From Rathayibacter sp. VKM Ac-2879 (GTDB lineage: Bacteria; Actinomycetota; Actinomycetes; Actinomycetales; Microbacteriaceae), in contig NZ_JADKSO010000005.1 in NCBI RefSeq assembly GCF_015351245.1, positions 156,052 to 220,051 of the forward strand: 64,000 nt of DNA, written 5' to 3'. The position numbers and the translations under genes were made by a program. Under the pieces are notes generated by a model. That model did no database searches and was not told the origin of the DNA. It saw only the letters and a list, made by a program, of their open reading frames with translations. Below are positions 9,879-18,939 of the stretch, in pieces. Numbering within the stretch: position 1 is the stretch's first letter; each line of letters starts with the position of its first letter.

Positions 9879-10988
9879 GTGGCCCTCGGAGCGCTGCCCG
9901 ACTACCCGTGGGACCTCATGGTCCCTTTTTCGCGGCTGGCCGCCGAGCATCCCGACGGCCTGGTCGACCTCTCGATCGGTTCGCCCGTCGACCCCACTCC
10001 CGCGCCGATCCGCGAGGCTCTCGCCCGCGCGACCGACGCCCACGCCTACCCCACCACCGTCGGCACTCCGGCGCTACGGGAGGCGATCGCCGGCTGGTTC
10101 GCCCGTCGGCGGGCCGTCCACGGGCTCGGCCTCGACGAGATCCTGCCGACGATCGGCTCCAAGGAGCTCGTGGCCTGGCTGCCGTTCCTCCTCGGCCTCG
10201 GCGAAGGCGACGTAGTCGTCCACCCCACAGCGGCGTATCCCACCTATGCGATGGGCGCCGCGATCGCAGGCGCCCGGGTGCTCGCCTCCGATGACCCCGA
10301 CGAGTGGCCAGAGTCGACGCGACTCGTCTGGCTCAACTCGCCGGGCAACCCTGACGGGGCCGTGCTCGATGTGCCCGCTCTGCGACGTGCGGTGGCACGA
10401 GCTCGTGAGCTGGGTGCCGTGATCGCGGGCGACGAGTGCTACGCCGAGCTCGGCTGGGACGGCCGCTGGGCGGAAGAGGCGATCCCGAGCATCCTCGACC
10501 CGCGGGTCGTCGGCCCCGATCGGCGGGGTGTGCTCGGTGTCTACTCGCTGAGCAAGCAGTCCAATCTCGCCGGGTATCGCGCCGCCTTCGTGGCAGGAGA
10601 CCCGGCCCTCATTGCGCGGCTCGTCACGGTACGCAAGCACGCCGGAATGATCCTCCCGGCGCCGCTACAGGAGGCGATGGTGGTCGCGCTCGGCGACGAC
10701 CTCCACGTGGTCGAGCAGAAGGAGCGCTACCGTGCGCGTCGTGACCGCCTCCGCCCGGCGCTCGAGGCCGCGGGCTTCCGGATCGACAGGAGCGAGGCCG
10801 GCCTCTACCTCTGGGCGACCGAGGGTCGGGCGGCGTGGGAGTCGATCGAGCGCCTTGCTCAGCACGGGATCCTCGCCGGCCCGGGGGTCTTCTACGGCGA
10901 GCATTTCCCGGAGCACGTCCGTCTCTCGCTGACCGCGACGGATGAGCGGATCGAGGCCGCCGCGCGCCGGCTCGAGGGTTGGGCCTGA
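9879..10988 (+). CDS. dapC: succinyldiaminopimelate transaminase DapC
   Basis: PLP-dependent class I/II aminotransferase that converts N-succinyl-2-amino-6-oxopimelate to N-succinyl-LL-2,6-diaminopimelate in the succinylase branch of lysine and cell-wall DAP synthesis. The PLP lysine is K226 in SLSKQSNLAGYR. The substrate-side motif SPGNPDGAV and GDECYAELGW are also present. It is 369 residues long and starts at GTG 9879, 11 nt after fdxA. The fdxA-dapC order is a known actinobacterial arrangement. The pathway partners dapD and dapE lie 2-4 kb away, after gltA. Confidence 0.95.
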   Translation: MALGALPDYPWDLMVPFSRLAAEHPDGLVDLSIGSPVDPTPAPIREALARATDAHAYPTTVGTPALREAIAGWFARRRAVHGLGLDEILPTIGSKELVAWLPFLLGLGEGDVVVHPTAAYPTYAMGAAIAGARVLASDDPDEWPESTRLVWLNSPGNPDGAVLDVPALRRAVARARELGAVIAGDECYAELGWDGRWAEEAIPSILDPRVVGPDRRGVLGVYSLSKQSNLAGYRAAFVAGDPALIARLVTVRKHAGMILPAPLQEAMVVALGDDLHVVEQKERYRARRDRLRPALEAAGFRIDRSEAGLYLWATEGRAAWESIERLAQHGILAGPGVFYGEHFPEHVRLSLTATDERIEAAARRLEGWA

Positions 10989-11082
10989 TCGAACCGGTCG
11001 GCACGGAGGGCTGCATCTGGAGGGAAGCGACAACGCTCGGCGCCCAGAGCTGGTCGGTGACGTACTGCCTCCGCTTTGCCCA

Positions 11083-11088
11083 TAGGCT
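11083..11088 (+). promoter_or_regulatory. putative -10 element of gltA
   Basis: TAGGCT stands about 118 nt before the gltA GTG, in the 217-nt gap after dapC. It would give an untranslated leader of roughly 110 nt. I see no convincing riboswitch or attenuator in that leader. Confidence 0.3.
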
Positions 11089-11205
11089 GTAGGAGGTTCG
11101 GTCGACGTCGCCACACACGGCCCCGGCCCAGCCACCATCCAGACCCGGCGCCGCCCGCTCCGTGCGAGCGCTTCCGGGTGCGACCGCGACGACCTGGGAG
11201 GCGTT

Positions 11206-12573
11206 GTGACCGAATCCGGCACACAGAGCGAGGGAACCGCGACGGTGGAGACACCCGAGGCGGTCGCGGCCCCGATCGACGCCGAGCCGTCGCTGCCCGA
11301 GAAGGTCACCCTCACCTTCGGCGACCGCACCGCGGAGTTCCCCGTGCTGCGCAGCGTCGACGGCTCCTCGAGCATCGACTTCTCGACGCTGTCGAAGCAG
11401 ACCGGCTTCATGTCGCTCGACTATGGCTTTGTGAATACCGCCGCGACGAAGTCGCAGATCACCTACATCGACGGGGACAAGGGCGTCCTGCGCTACCGCG
11501 GCTACCCGATCGAGGAGGTCGCGACGAACTCGACCTACCTCGAGGCGGCCTGGCTCCTGATCTACGGCGAGTTGCCTACGGCGGACGAGCTCGCCGAGTT
11601 CGACGACCGCATCCGGCACCACACCCTGCTGCACGAAGACCTCAAGCGCTTCTTCGACGCCCTCCCGCACAGCGCGCACCCGATGTCGGTTCTCTCGGCG
11701 GGGGTCTCGGCGCTGTCCACCTACTACGAGGACAGCTCGAACCCGAAGGACCAGGAGGCGGTCGAGCTGACCACCATCCGCCTCCTCGCGAAGTTGCCCG
11801 TGATGGCCGCATACGCACACAAGAAGAGCATCGGCCAGGCGTTCCTCTACCCGGACAACTCGCTGAGCTTCGTCGACAACTTCCTCCGGCTCAACTTCGG
11901 CACGATGGCCGAGCCGTACGAGATCGACCCCGTCCTCTCGAAGGCGCTCGATCGCCTCCTGATCCTGCACGAGGACCACGAGCAGAACGCCTCCACCTCG
12001 ACCGTTCGTCTCGTCGGCTCCACCGAGGCCAACCTCTACGCCTCCGTCTCGGCGGGCATCAATGCCCTCTTCGGCCCGCTGCACGGTGGCGCCAACGAGG
12101 CGGTGCTGACGATGCTCGGGCGCATTCGGGAGTCGGGCGAGAGCGTGTCGACCTTCGTCGAGCGGGTGAAGAACAAAGAGGAGGGCGTGCGCCTGATGGG
12201 CTTCGGTCATCGGGTGTACAAGAACTACGACCCGCGCGCGAAGCTCGTCAAGGAGAGCGCGTCCGAGGTGCTCCAGGCGCTCGGCGTCAAGGATCCGCTG
12301 CTCGACATCGCGATGGAGCTCGAGGCGCTCGCGCTCGAGGACGACTACTTCAAGGAGCGTCGCCTTTACCCCAACGTCGACTTCTACACGGGAGTCATCT
12401 ACAAGGCGATGGGCTTCCCGAGCCGGATGTTCACGGTGCTGTTCGCCATCGGTCGCCTCCCGGGCTGGATCGCCCACTGGCGCGAGATGAACACGGACAA
12501 GCAGACCAAGATCGGCCGCCCGCAACAGCTCTACATCGGTTCGCCCGAGCGCCACTGGCCCGCCGGCCGCTGA
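11206..12573 (+). CDS. gltA: citrate synthase (type II)
   Basis: Condenses acetyl-CoA and oxaloacetate to citrate, the entry step of the TCA cycle. The catalytic triad is visible: H293 in GPLHGGANEAV, H335 in GFGHRVYKNYDPRA and D392 in VDFYTGVIYKAMGFP. The N-terminal beta-rich region before YRGYPIEEVA marks the larger hexameric type II enzyme of Gram-negatives and actinobacteria. The length of 455 residues is somewhat extended at the N-terminus by a disordered stretch. GTG at 11206 follows GGAGG. The gene is monocistronic and faces dapD across a hairpin terminator. Confidence 0.97.
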   Translation: MTESGTQSEGTATVETPEAVAAPIDAEPSLPEKVTLTFGDRTAEFPVLRSVDGSSSIDFSTLSKQTGFMSLDYGFVNTAATKSQITYIDGDKGVLRYRGYPIEEVATNSTYLEAAWLLIYGELPTADELAEFDDRIRHHTLLHEDLKRFFDALPHSAHPMSVLSAGVSALSTYYEDSSNPKDQEAVELTTIRLLAKLPVMAAYAHKKSIGQAFLYPDNSLSFVDNFLRLNFGTMAEPYEIDPVLSKALDRLLILHEDHEQNASTSTVRLVGSTEANLYASVSAGINALFGPLHGGANEAVLTMLGRIRESGESVSTFVERVKNKEEGVRLMGFGHRVYKNYDPRAKLVKESASEVLQALGVKDPLLDIAMELEALALEDDYFKERRLYPNVDFYTGVIYKAMGFPSRMFTVLFAIGRLPGWIAHWREMNTDKQTKIGRPQQLYIGSPERHWPAGR

Positions 12574-12583
12574 CACCGTTCAC

Positions 12584-12624
12584 CGCCGGTCGGACGGCCG
12601 TCGTGCGGTGCCGCTCGACCGGCG
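12584..12624. terminator. hairpin between convergent gltA and dapD
   Basis: CGCCGGTCG (12584-12592) pairs perfectly with CGACCGGCG (12616-12624). The structure lies between the gltA stop and the end of dapD. No T-run follows, as is common in high-GC actinobacteria. Confidence 0.6.
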
Positions 12625-12630
12625 GAGCGC

Positions 12631-13611
12631 TCAGGCGTGCAGAGCGGCGTTGAGCTCGATCCCGGCGCCGGCGCGGGCGAGCACCTCCACCGCTCCCGTC
12701 AACGAATTGCGGCGGAAGAGCAGGCGGGGCACTCCTGAGAGCTCGACGGCCTTGACGGTGTGCGGTCTCCCGTCGGGGAGCGGCGCGGCCCCGACGACGA
12801 CGACCTTGGTGCCTGCGGTCACATAGAGGCCCGCTTCGACGACCGAGTCGTCTCCGATCGAGATCCCGATTCCGGAGTTGGCGCCCAGGAGCGCCCGGGC
12901 GCCGATCGACACCCGCTGGACGCCGCCACCCGAGAGCGTGCCCATGATCGAGGCTCCGCCGCCGATGTCGGAGCCGTCGCCGACGACGACGCCCTGCGAG
13001 ACACGCCCCTCTACCATCGAGCTGCCGAGGGTGCCCGCGTTGAAGTTGACGAAGCCCTCGTGCATGACGGTGGTGCCCGGTGCGAGATGCGCGCCGAGGC
13101 GCACGCGGGAGGTGTCGGCGATGCGCACCTTCTCGGGGGTGACGTAGTCGGTGAGGCGCGGGAACTTGTCGATCCCGGTCGCCTGGATCCCGTGCCGGCG
13201 CAGTGAAGGACGCAGCCGGGTGAACGATTCTGGCGAGACGGGGCCGGCGTTCGTCCACACGACGTTCGGAAGGTGCGCGAAGATCCCGTCGAGGTTCACC
13301 GTGTTGGGCGCGGCCAGCAGGTGCGAGAGCAGGTGCAGGCGCAGGTAGGCGTCCGACGTCGAGGCGGGAGGCGCCTGCGTGTCGATCTGCAGCGTCACGA
13401 CGTCGATGCGCACCTCGCGGCGCGGGTCTTCGCTCGCGAGCTCCTCGAACTCGGCGGGCACGATCCACGGATCGCGGCCGGCGGGGATCGCACCGAGCCG
13501 CGGCTCCGGGAACCAGGTGTCGAGGACCGTCCCGTCGGAGGCGATCGTGGCGAGGCCGTATCCCCAGGCGGAGGCGGGCGCGGCGGAGTCTGCGGGGTGC
13601 TCGGGGGTCAT
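12631..13611 (-). CDS. dapD: 2,3,4,5-tetrahydropyridine-2,6-dicarboxylate N-succinyltransferase DapD
   Basis: Succinylates tetrahydrodipicolinate using succinyl-CoA, the first step of the succinylase DAP/lysine branch. It has the actinobacterial DapD form: a large N-terminal domain, then a left-handed beta-helix of hexapeptide repeats (about residues 165-290, including [19 protein letters not shown] and [15 protein letters not shown]). ATG 13611 is chosen because a TACCCT -10 ends seven bases upstream, giving a leaderless message. An upstream GTG at 13632 would overlap that promoter. It is divergent from dapE with only 44 nt between starts. Confidence 0.95.
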   Translation of the reverse strand: MTPEHPADSAAPASAWGYGLATIASDGTVLDTWFPEPRLGAIPAGRDPWIVPAEFEELASEDPRREVRIDVVTLQIDTQAPPASTSDAYLRLHLLSHLLAAPNTVNLDGIFAHLPNVVWTNAGPVSPESFTRLRPSLRRHGIQATGIDKFPRLTDYVTPEKVRIADTSRVRLGAHLAPGTTVMHEGFVNFNAGTLGSSMVEGRVSQGVVVGDGSDIGGGASIMGTLSGGGVQRVSIGARALLGANSGIGISIGDDSVVEAGLYVTAGTKVVVVGAAPLPDGRPHTVKAVELSGVPRLLFRRNSLTGAVEVLARAGAGIELNAALHA

Positions 13612-13618
13612 GCCGATC

Positions 13619-13649
13619 AGGGTAGCGCGCACGAACGGCCCAGTACCCT
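13619..13649. promoter_or_regulatory. divergent leaderless promoters of dapD and dapE
   Basis: Minus-strand TACCCT (13624-13619) ends 7 nt before the dapD ATG. Plus-strand TACCCT (13644-13649) ends 6 nt before the dapE ATG. The spacing places transcription starts at or next to both start codons. The two promoters must share the same small region, so joint regulation is likely. Confidence 0.62.
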
Positions 13650-13655
13650 GGTCGC

Positions 13656-14753
13656 ATGCTCGCTCCGACCGACGTCACCGCTCTCGATCTCCGCTCCGAT
13701 CCGGTGGCCCTGACCCGGGTCCTCTGCGACATTCCTTCGGTCTCGGGCGACGAGCGCGCTCTCGCCGACGCCGTCGAGTTCGCCCTCTCGTCATACCCGC
13801 ACCTCGAGGTCCTCCGCGACGGCGACACGGTCGTCGCGCGCACGAACCTGGGCCGAGCGAAGCGTGTCGTGATCGCGGGGCACCTGGACACGGTCCCGAT
13901 CAACGACAACCTGCCGGTGCGCAGCACCGTCGTGGAGGGCGTCGAGTACCTCGTCGGTCGCGGAACGGTCGACATGAAGGCGGGCGTCGCGGTCCAGCTG
14001 GTCCTCGCGGCCGAGCTCTCCACGCCGGCCGTCGACATCACCTGGATGTGGTACGACAACGAAGAGGTGGCCTCCGAGCTCAACGGCCTCGCCCGCCTCG
14101 CCCGTCACCGTCCGGAGCTGTTCTCCGCCGACTTCGCCGTGCTGGGCGAGCCCACGGGCGGCGCGGTCGAGGGAGGATGCAACGGCACCCTGCGCGTCGA
14201 CGTCATCACCCACGGGGTGCGCGCCCACTCCGCGCGGAGCTGGGTGGGCGAGAACGCGATCCATGCCGCCGCGCCGATCCTCCAGCGTCTCGCCGCCTAC
14301 GAGCCACGCGAGGTCGAGGTGGAGGGCCTGGTCTACCGCGAGGGCGTCAACGCGGTCCGCATCTCGGGGGGAGTCGCAGGCAACGTGATCCCCGATCTCT
14401 GCACGGTGCACGTCAACTACCGGTTCGCTCCGAGCCGCAGCGGCGAGGAGGCTGTCGGGCACCTCCGCGAGCTCTTCGCCGGCTTCGAGGTCGAGGTCGT
14501 CGATCTCGCGGAGGGCGCGCGACCCGGTCTCGATGCGCCGCTCGCCCTCGACTTCCTCGACGCGCTCGGGGTGGAGGCGAAGCCTAAGTACGGCTGGACC
14601 GATGTCGCGCGCTTCTCGGCACTGGGCGTTCCCGCGGTCAACTATGGGCCGGGCGATCCCCTCCGCGCCCATGCCGACGACGAGCGCGTCGCCATCGACG
14701 AGATCACCGCATGTGCCGAGCGCCTGCGCCGGTGGCTGAACGGGTCCTCGTGA
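13656..14753 (+). CDS. dapE: succinyl-diaminopimelate desuccinylase DapE
   Basis: M20-family zinc peptidase-like hydrolase that releases succinate to give LL-diaminopimelate. Metal-site motifs are seen: H76-L-D78 in AGHLDTVP, D106 in [10 protein letters not shown] and NEEVASE. A dimerisation domain follows (about residues 175-285), then GWTDVARF near the C-terminus. ATG 13656 sits just after a TACCCT -10 and no ribosome site is present, which fits leaderless initiation. Its stop overlaps the GTG of the next membrane-protein gene (GTGA), so the two are translationally coupled. Confidence 0.96.
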   Translation: MLAPTDVTALDLRSDPVALTRVLCDIPSVSGDERALADAVEFALSSYPHLEVLRDGDTVVARTNLGRAKRVVIAGHLDTVPINDNLPVRSTVVEGVEYLVGRGTVDMKAGVAVQLVLAAELSTPAVDITWMWYDNEEVASELNGLARLARHRPELFSADFAVLGEPTGGAVEGGCNGTLRVDVITHGVRAHSARSWVGENAIHAAAPILQRLAAYEPREVEVEGLVYREGVNAVRISGGVAGNVIPDLCTVHVNYRFAPSRSGEEAVGHLRELFAGFEVEVVDLAEGARPGLDAPLALDFLDALGVEAKPKYGWTDVARFSALGVPAVNYGPGDPLRAHADDERVAIDEITACAERLRRWLNGSS

Positions 14754-15973
14754 CGACTCCGACGGTGCGGCTCTCCTCGCCGATGCGCGTGTGGCTGCGG
14801 CTGATCCCATGGTGGGCCCGGGTCCTCGTGATCTTCGTGCTGACCCGCGTGGTGACGACGATCATCCTGCTGCGGTTCGCCGCAGAGCAGGAGGCGAACT
14901 TCTGGACCGGGCCCGCGCCCTCGTACGTCGACTTCGCGACCATCTGGGACGGCCGCTGGTACCAGATCATTGCGATGGGAGGCTATCCGTCGGAGCTTCC
15001 GCTCACCGCGACGGGCAACGTCGGCGAGAACGCGTGGGCGTTCATGCCGCTCTATCCCGGGGTGGTGCGCCTCGTCATGATCGTGACCGGGCTGGGCTGG
15101 GCGACCGCCGCCGTCGCCATCTCTGTGCTCTGCGCCGCCGCCGCCTGCCTTGTGCTCTACCGGCTGTTCCGGCACTCGCTCACGGAGTCGCAGTCGCTCG
15201 TCGCGATCCTGTTCTTCTGCGTCGCGCCCACGTCGCCGTTGCTGCAGCTCGCCTACGCCGAGTCGATGGCGATGCTGCTCACGGCGATCGTGCTCCTGCT
15301 GCTCGTGCGACGCCGATGGCTCGCGGTGGCGCCGGTGGTTCTGCTGCTCGGGTTGACCCGCCCGAGCGGGCTCGCCTTCGCGGCCGCGATGGGGCTCTAC
15401 GTCGTCTACCGCTTCCTCCGCCGCTCGCGCGAGCCGTTCCCTCGTGCCGACTGGCTCCCCGTCGTCGCACTGACCGCGTGGGGCCTCGTCGTCGGTCTGC
15501 TCTGGCCCGCGATCGCGTGGGCGGCGACCGGATCGGCCACGGCCTACACCGACACCGAGCTGGCGTGGCGGTCCGCCTACATCGGCTACCAGGAGCTGCT
15601 GCCCTTCACCTCGTGGTTCCAGGGCGGAGCCTGGTGGGGCACGTGGTGGTTCGGCACCCCTTCGCTGGGGATCACGATCGTGATCGCGCTCGTGCTGGCC
15701 TTCCTCGGCATCCTCGCGGCGCCCTGGACGCGTCGCCTCGACCTCTTCAGTCGTGCGTGGGTCGCCGGCTACGCCGTCTACCTCTTCGCTTTCTTCTTCC
15801 CGCAGTCGAGCACGTTCCGCCTCCTCAGCCCGATGTTCCCGCTGGCCGGAGCGCTCGCCGTCCCGCGCTCGCTGCTGTTCCGGATCGTGATGGTCGCGCT
15901 CGGGATCGCCGGCCAGGTCGTGTGGATCTCGATCTGCTGGGCCGTGGTCGGCTCCGACTGGACACCCCCGTGA
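14750..15973 (+). CDS. integral-membrane glycosyltransferase-like protein (PIG-V/GT-C type), copy 1
   Basis: A polytopic protein of 407 residues with roughly 8-10 membrane segments. After the first helix come TRVVTT and then FATIWDGRWYQ, a WDGxWY signature typical of PIG-V-like GT-C mannosyltransferases that use polyprenyl-phosphate sugars outside the membrane. Other landmarks are AFMPLYP, YAESMAMLL and TRPSGLAF. The GTG at 14750 overlaps the dapE stop and gives a short N-terminus ahead of the first helix. A clear paralogue follows at 16170. The donor and acceptor are unknown; glycosylation of lipoglycan or wall polymer is an inference from the fold. Confidence 0.72.
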   Translation: MTTPTVRLSSPMRVWLRLIPWWARVLVIFVLTRVVTTIILLRFAAEQEANFWTGPAPSYVDFATIWDGRWYQIIAMGGYPSELPLTATGNVGENAWAFMPLYPGVVRLVMIVTGLGWATAAVAISVLCAAAACLVLYRLFRHSLTESQSLVAILFFCVAPTSPLLQLAYAESMAMLLTAIVLLLLVRRRWLAVAPVVLLLGLTRPSGLAFAAAMGLYVVYRFLRRSREPFPRADWLPVVALTAWGLVVGLLWPAIAWAATGSATAYTDTELAWRSAYIGYQELLPFTSWFQGGAWWGTWWFGTPSLGITIVIALVLAFLGILAAPWTRRLDLFSRAWVAGYAVYLFAFFFPQSSTFRLLSPMFPLAGALAVPRSLLFRIVMVALGIAGQVVWISICWAVVGSDWTPP

Positions 15974-16169
15974 TCGGGCCAGAGATGCCGCGCGAATCCC
16001 GCGCGGCGGGTCAGATGTGCCTCCGCCTCGCCGCTATGCTCATCGGAATGTCTCTCCTCGCTGTAGCCGGTGAGCCGCGACGTCTTCCGTCGCACCTCGC
16101 GTGGCCTTCCCGACCACACAGATCGACGATCGATTCCGGATCTCCCGCGCTCCATGCCGGATCCGCGTC

Positions 16170-17417
16170 ATGACCGCCGAGATGACGATGCCCGCGACCG
16201 CGGAGGCCTCCGCGCCCTCGCGATCGAGCTGGCGCCGACTCTTCCCCTGGTGGCTCCAAGTCCTCGCCGTGTTCGTGGTAACGCGAGTCGTGACGACGGC
16301 GATCATGCTGCGCCTGGCCGTGGTCCACCAGGGAGTGCCGTGGACCGGTCTGCGGGACACCTACGTCCACTTCGCGACGACCTGGGACGGTGGCTGGTAC
16401 CAGACGATCGGCATGACCGGCTACCCGTCGGTGCTGCCGCTCTCACCCACCGGGCTCGTCGAGCAGAACCCGTGGGCGTTCATGCCTGTGTATCCCTTCA
16501 CGGTCCGCGCGCTGATGACCGTGACGGGCCTCGACTGGGCGAACGCCGCCGTGCTCGTCGCTCTGCTGTGCAGTGCCGCAGCCTGCCTCGTGCTCTATCG
16601 CCTTTTCCGGGTGTCGCTGAGCGAAGGTCAGTCGCTCATGGCGGTCGTGTTCTTCTGCGTCGCACCCACGTCGCCCATCCTGCAGATCGGCTACGCCGAA
16701 TCCGCGGCAATCCTCCTCACCGCGACGATGCTCCTCCTCCTCGTGCGGAAGCGTTGGGGCTGGGTCTTCCCCATCATCCTGGTGCTCGGTCTCCTCCGCC
16801 CCAGCGGCCTCGCGATCGCCGCCATGATGGGGTTGTACTTCCTCTTCCGGATCTGGCAGAGGGTTCGCTCCGGCGTCGCCTTCCCGCGGTCAGAGGTGAT
16901 CCTCACGATCGCCCTCGGGGCGTGGGGCCTGTTCGTCGGATTCGCCTGGCTCCTCATCGCGTGGGCGGTCACGGGCTCGTTCTCGGCCTACACCGACACC
17001 GAGCTCGCGTGGAGGTCCGTGTTCATCGGCGAGCACGAGCTCGTCCCGTTCACCTCGTGGTTCGCGGGCGGGGGGTGGTGGGGCCAGCTGTGGTTCTCCT
17101 CGCCGATGGTCGGCATGGGCATCGTCGTGGTGATCGTCCTCGGGTTCCTTGCGCTGTTCTTCTCGGCGTCGGCCCGTCGGCTCGATGTCTTCAGCCGCAC
17201 GTGGATCGGCGGCTACGCCATCTACCTCTTCGCCTTCTTCTACCCGCAGTCCAGCACCTTCCGCATTCTGATGCCCATGTTCCCGCTCTTCGGCGCGCTC
17301 GCGGTACCCCGGTCGCCGCTGTTCCGCGTCTTCCTGGTGGCGGCGTCGTTGATGGGTCAGGTCGTCTGGCTGCTGCTGTGCTGGGTCTTCACTCCGGGCG
17401 ACTGGTCGCCGCCGTGA
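16170..17417 (+). CDS. integral-membrane glycosyltransferase-like protein (PIG-V/GT-C type), copy 2
   Basis: Tandem paralogue of the preceding gene, aligning along its full length: FATTWDGGWYQ, AFMPVYP, YTDTELAWRS, FPQSSTFR and LRPSGLA correspond to the same blocks in copy 1. It has about 8-10 membrane segments. ATG 16170 is preferred because its N-terminus then matches copy 1; in-frame starts upstream to 16101 exist and cannot be excluded. A 196-nt gap separates the copies and carries no recognisable gene. Divergence between copies is substantial, so the duplication is not recent and the two may act on different sugars or acceptors. Confidence 0.7.
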   Translation: MTAEMTMPATAEASAPSRSSWRRLFPWWLQVLAVFVVTRVVTTAIMLRLAVVHQGVPWTGLRDTYVHFATTWDGGWYQTIGMTGYPSVLPLSPTGLVEQNPWAFMPVYPFTVRALMTVTGLDWANAAVLVALLCSAAACLVLYRLFRVSLSEGQSLMAVVFFCVAPTSPILQIGYAESAAILLTATMLLLLVRKRWGWVFPIILVLGLLRPSGLAIAAMMGLYFLFRIWQRVRSGVAFPRSEVILTIALGAWGLFVGFAWLLIAWAVTGSFSAYTDTELAWRSVFIGEHELVPFTSWFAGGGWWGQLWFSSPMVGMGIVVVIVLGFLALFFSASARRLDVFSRTWIGGYAIYLFAFFYPQSSTFRILMPMFPLFGALAVPRSPLFRVFLVAASLMGQVVWLLLCWVFTPGDWSPP

Positions 17418-17506
17418 TCGGGCCGCACCCGAGTTGGGGGCGCGCGGTTATCCGAGGCTCCGCGGATGCGCGATAATAGAGGGATACGTCACGAAAGGGG
17501 AACTCT

Positions 17507-17680
17507 ATGGCGGCCATGAAGCCGAGGACCGGAGACGGACCGATGGAGGCTGTTAAGGAGGGGCGACTCATCGTCGTGCGTGTTCCGCTCGAAGGAGGCG
17601 GACGCCTCGTCGTCTCGGTCAACGATGCAGAGGCGAAAGAGCTGCACGACGCGCTTGCGTCGGTGGTGGCTCCGGCCTGA
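17507..17680 (+). CDS. DUF3117 small conserved actinobacterial protein
   Basis: A 57-residue protein opening MAAMKPRTGDGPMEAVKEG and containing RVPLEGGGRLVV, the recognisable core of the DUF3117 family found across actinobacteria. No function has been established that I know of. It has an AAGGGG ribosome site before ATG 17507, a GATAAT -10 candidate at 17472-17477, and a strong hairpin terminator 15 nt after its stop. It is therefore a compact single-gene transcription unit. Confidence 0.92.
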   Translation: MAAMKPRTGDGPMEAVKEGRLIVVRVPLEGGGRLVVSVNDAEAKELHDALASVVAPA

Positions 17681-17695
17681 CACCTACACGACCGA

Positions 17696-17728
17696 GAACG
17701 CCCGTCGCACCTGGTGCGGCGGGCGTTC
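17696..17728. terminator. strong hairpin between DUF3117 and the O-methyltransferase
   Basis: GAACGCCCG (17696-17704) pairs with CGGGCGTTC (17720-17728). Inside, CGCACC pairs with GGTGCG around a minimal loop, with one unpaired base on the left arm. It lies between two convergent genes and so can serve both. Confidence 0.8.
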
Positions 17729-17766
17729 CCTCGTTGAGGTCGACGTCTCGGCGGGGGCGCGGCGGG

Positions 17767-18399
17767 CTACGCCCGGCGCTTGTTGGCCTGCAGCAGGCCG
17801 TCGCCGATGGGCGAGAGCACGCTGACGACGGCGGGGGAGGCGCAGACCTCGGCGACCAACAGACGGAACGTCGACGCGATCTCGTCGCGCTGGGCCGGAT
17901 TCGAGACCCGGCCGCGCCAGAGCGCGTGCGGGACCAACACGGTGCCGCCGGGTCGCACCAGGCGGAGGGCGTGCTCGACGTTCTCGATGACCTGGAGCGG
18001 ATCGCCGTCGACGAAGACGATGTCGTAGGAGTTCTCGTTCATCCTCGGCAACACCTCCAGCGCGCGACCCGGGATGAGCCGGAGCCTGTTGGGCGAGATG
18101 CCCGCCTCGTGGAACTGCGCACGTGCATGTTGCTGATGCACCGCCTCCGAGTCGATGGAGGTGAGCATCGCCTCGGGCGCACCGTCGAGCAGCCAGAGGC
18201 CGCTCACGCCGGTGCCCGTGCCGATCTCGATGATCGACGTGGCGCGCGCCGCCGCCGCGACCAGGGCGGACTGCGCTCCGATCGAGGGGGAGACGGCGTC
18301 GATGCCCAGCTCGACCGAGAGCCGGCGGGCGGAGGCGATGGCCTCCGACTCGACGATCGCGTCCTCGGCGTACTTCCAGTTGGCATCCTTGTCGGACAC
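17767..18399 (-). CDS. SAM-dependent O-methyltransferase (class I, YrrM-like)
   Basis: Methyltransferase of the catechol-OMT/YrrM-like class, 210 residues. The SAM-binding motif I is IIEIGTGTGVSGLWLL, followed by the acidic SIDSEAVH (motif II) and IVFVDGDP (motif IV). GTG 18399 follows AGAGGAGC at good spacing. It is divergent from tatB with about 110 nt between starts. The substrate is unknown. Presence next to tatB resembles other actinobacteria, where this gene neighbours sigE and tat genes (recalled, not checked). Confidence 0.87.
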   Translation of the reverse strand: MSDKDANWKYAEDAIVESEAIASARRLSVELGIDAVSPSIGAQSALVAAAARATSIIEIGTGTGVSGLWLLDGAPEAMLTSIDSEAVHQQHARAQFHEAGISPNRLRLIPGRALEVLPRMNENSYDIVFVDGDPLQVIENVEHALRLVRPGGTVLVPHALWRGRVSNPAQRDEIASTFRLLVAEVCASPAVVSVLSPIGDGLLQANKRRA

Positions 18400-18495
18400 G
18401 GGCGAGCTCCTCTAGTCGATGCGGTGGGCGGATCGCGCTCCCCGCACGGTCAGGCTACGGTGGCGCGAGCGTGCGGCCGGGGAGGCGCGGCGGGT

Positions 18496-18501
18496 TAGGG
18501 T
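18496..18501 (+). promoter_or_regulatory. -10 element of tatB, leaderless
   Basis: TAGGGT ends 7 nt before the GTG at 18509. No ribosome site is present, so initiation is probably leaderless. Confidence 0.5.
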
Positions 18502-18508
18502 TGTCCTC

Positions 18509-18928
18509 GTGTTCGGTTTGACGTTCGACAAGCTCCTCATCATCGGAGTCATCGCCGTCTTCGTGCTGGGTCCCGACCGCCTTCCCCACTACGCCGCGCA
18601 GCTGGGACAGCTCGTGCGCAAGGTGCGCGGGTTCGCGACGCAGGCGCGCGAACGCGTCAAGGACGAGATGGGCGAGGAGTTCAACGAGGTCGATTGGCGC
18701 AAGCTCGATCCGCGCCAGTACGACCCGCGGCGCATCATCCGCGACGCCCTCCTCGAAGACGACACCTCGGCTCCTACCGTGAAGCCCCCGTCGGCGGTCG
18801 CCGCCCCCGTCGTCACGGGCGGCTCGACGTCGTCGCAGGACAGCTATTACACGACCATGCAGCGCTCGGTGAGCGCGGGCATGCTCTCGAGCATCGCACC
18901 GCCCCCGATCGATTCAGAGGCCACCTGA
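18509..18928 (+). CDS. tatB: Sec-independent protein translocase subunit TatB
   Basis: TatB-type membrane protein of 139 residues. A single N-terminal helix (TFDKLLIIGVIAVFVLGPDRLP) ends in the conserved GPxRLP turn. An amphipathic helix follows (HYAAQLGQLVRKVRGFATQA) and then a polar tail. It would act with TatC to recognise twin-arginine substrates. EfeB and the beta-helix protein at 58081-59475 in this window carry RR signals. GTG 18509 is chosen because it follows a TAGGGT -10 and starts at the helix; the longer reading frame from 18419 is highly basic and unlike the family. Confidence 0.9.
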   Translation: MFGLTFDKLLIIGVIAVFVLGPDRLPHYAAQLGQLVRKVRGFATQARERVKDEMGEEFNEVDWRKLDPRQYDPRRIIRDALLEDDTSAPTVKPPSAVAAPVVTGGSTSSQDSYYTTMQRSVSAGMLSSIAPPPIDSEAT

Positions 18929-18939
18929 GCCGATCGCGC

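Noticed and set aside
10624-12576. Open frame of 650 codons on the minus strand
   Set aside because: Antisense to dapC and gltA, both of which have clear catalytic motifs on the plus strand.
13791-14810. Open frame of 339 codons on the minus strand
   Set aside because: Antisense to dapE, whose M20 motifs are intact.
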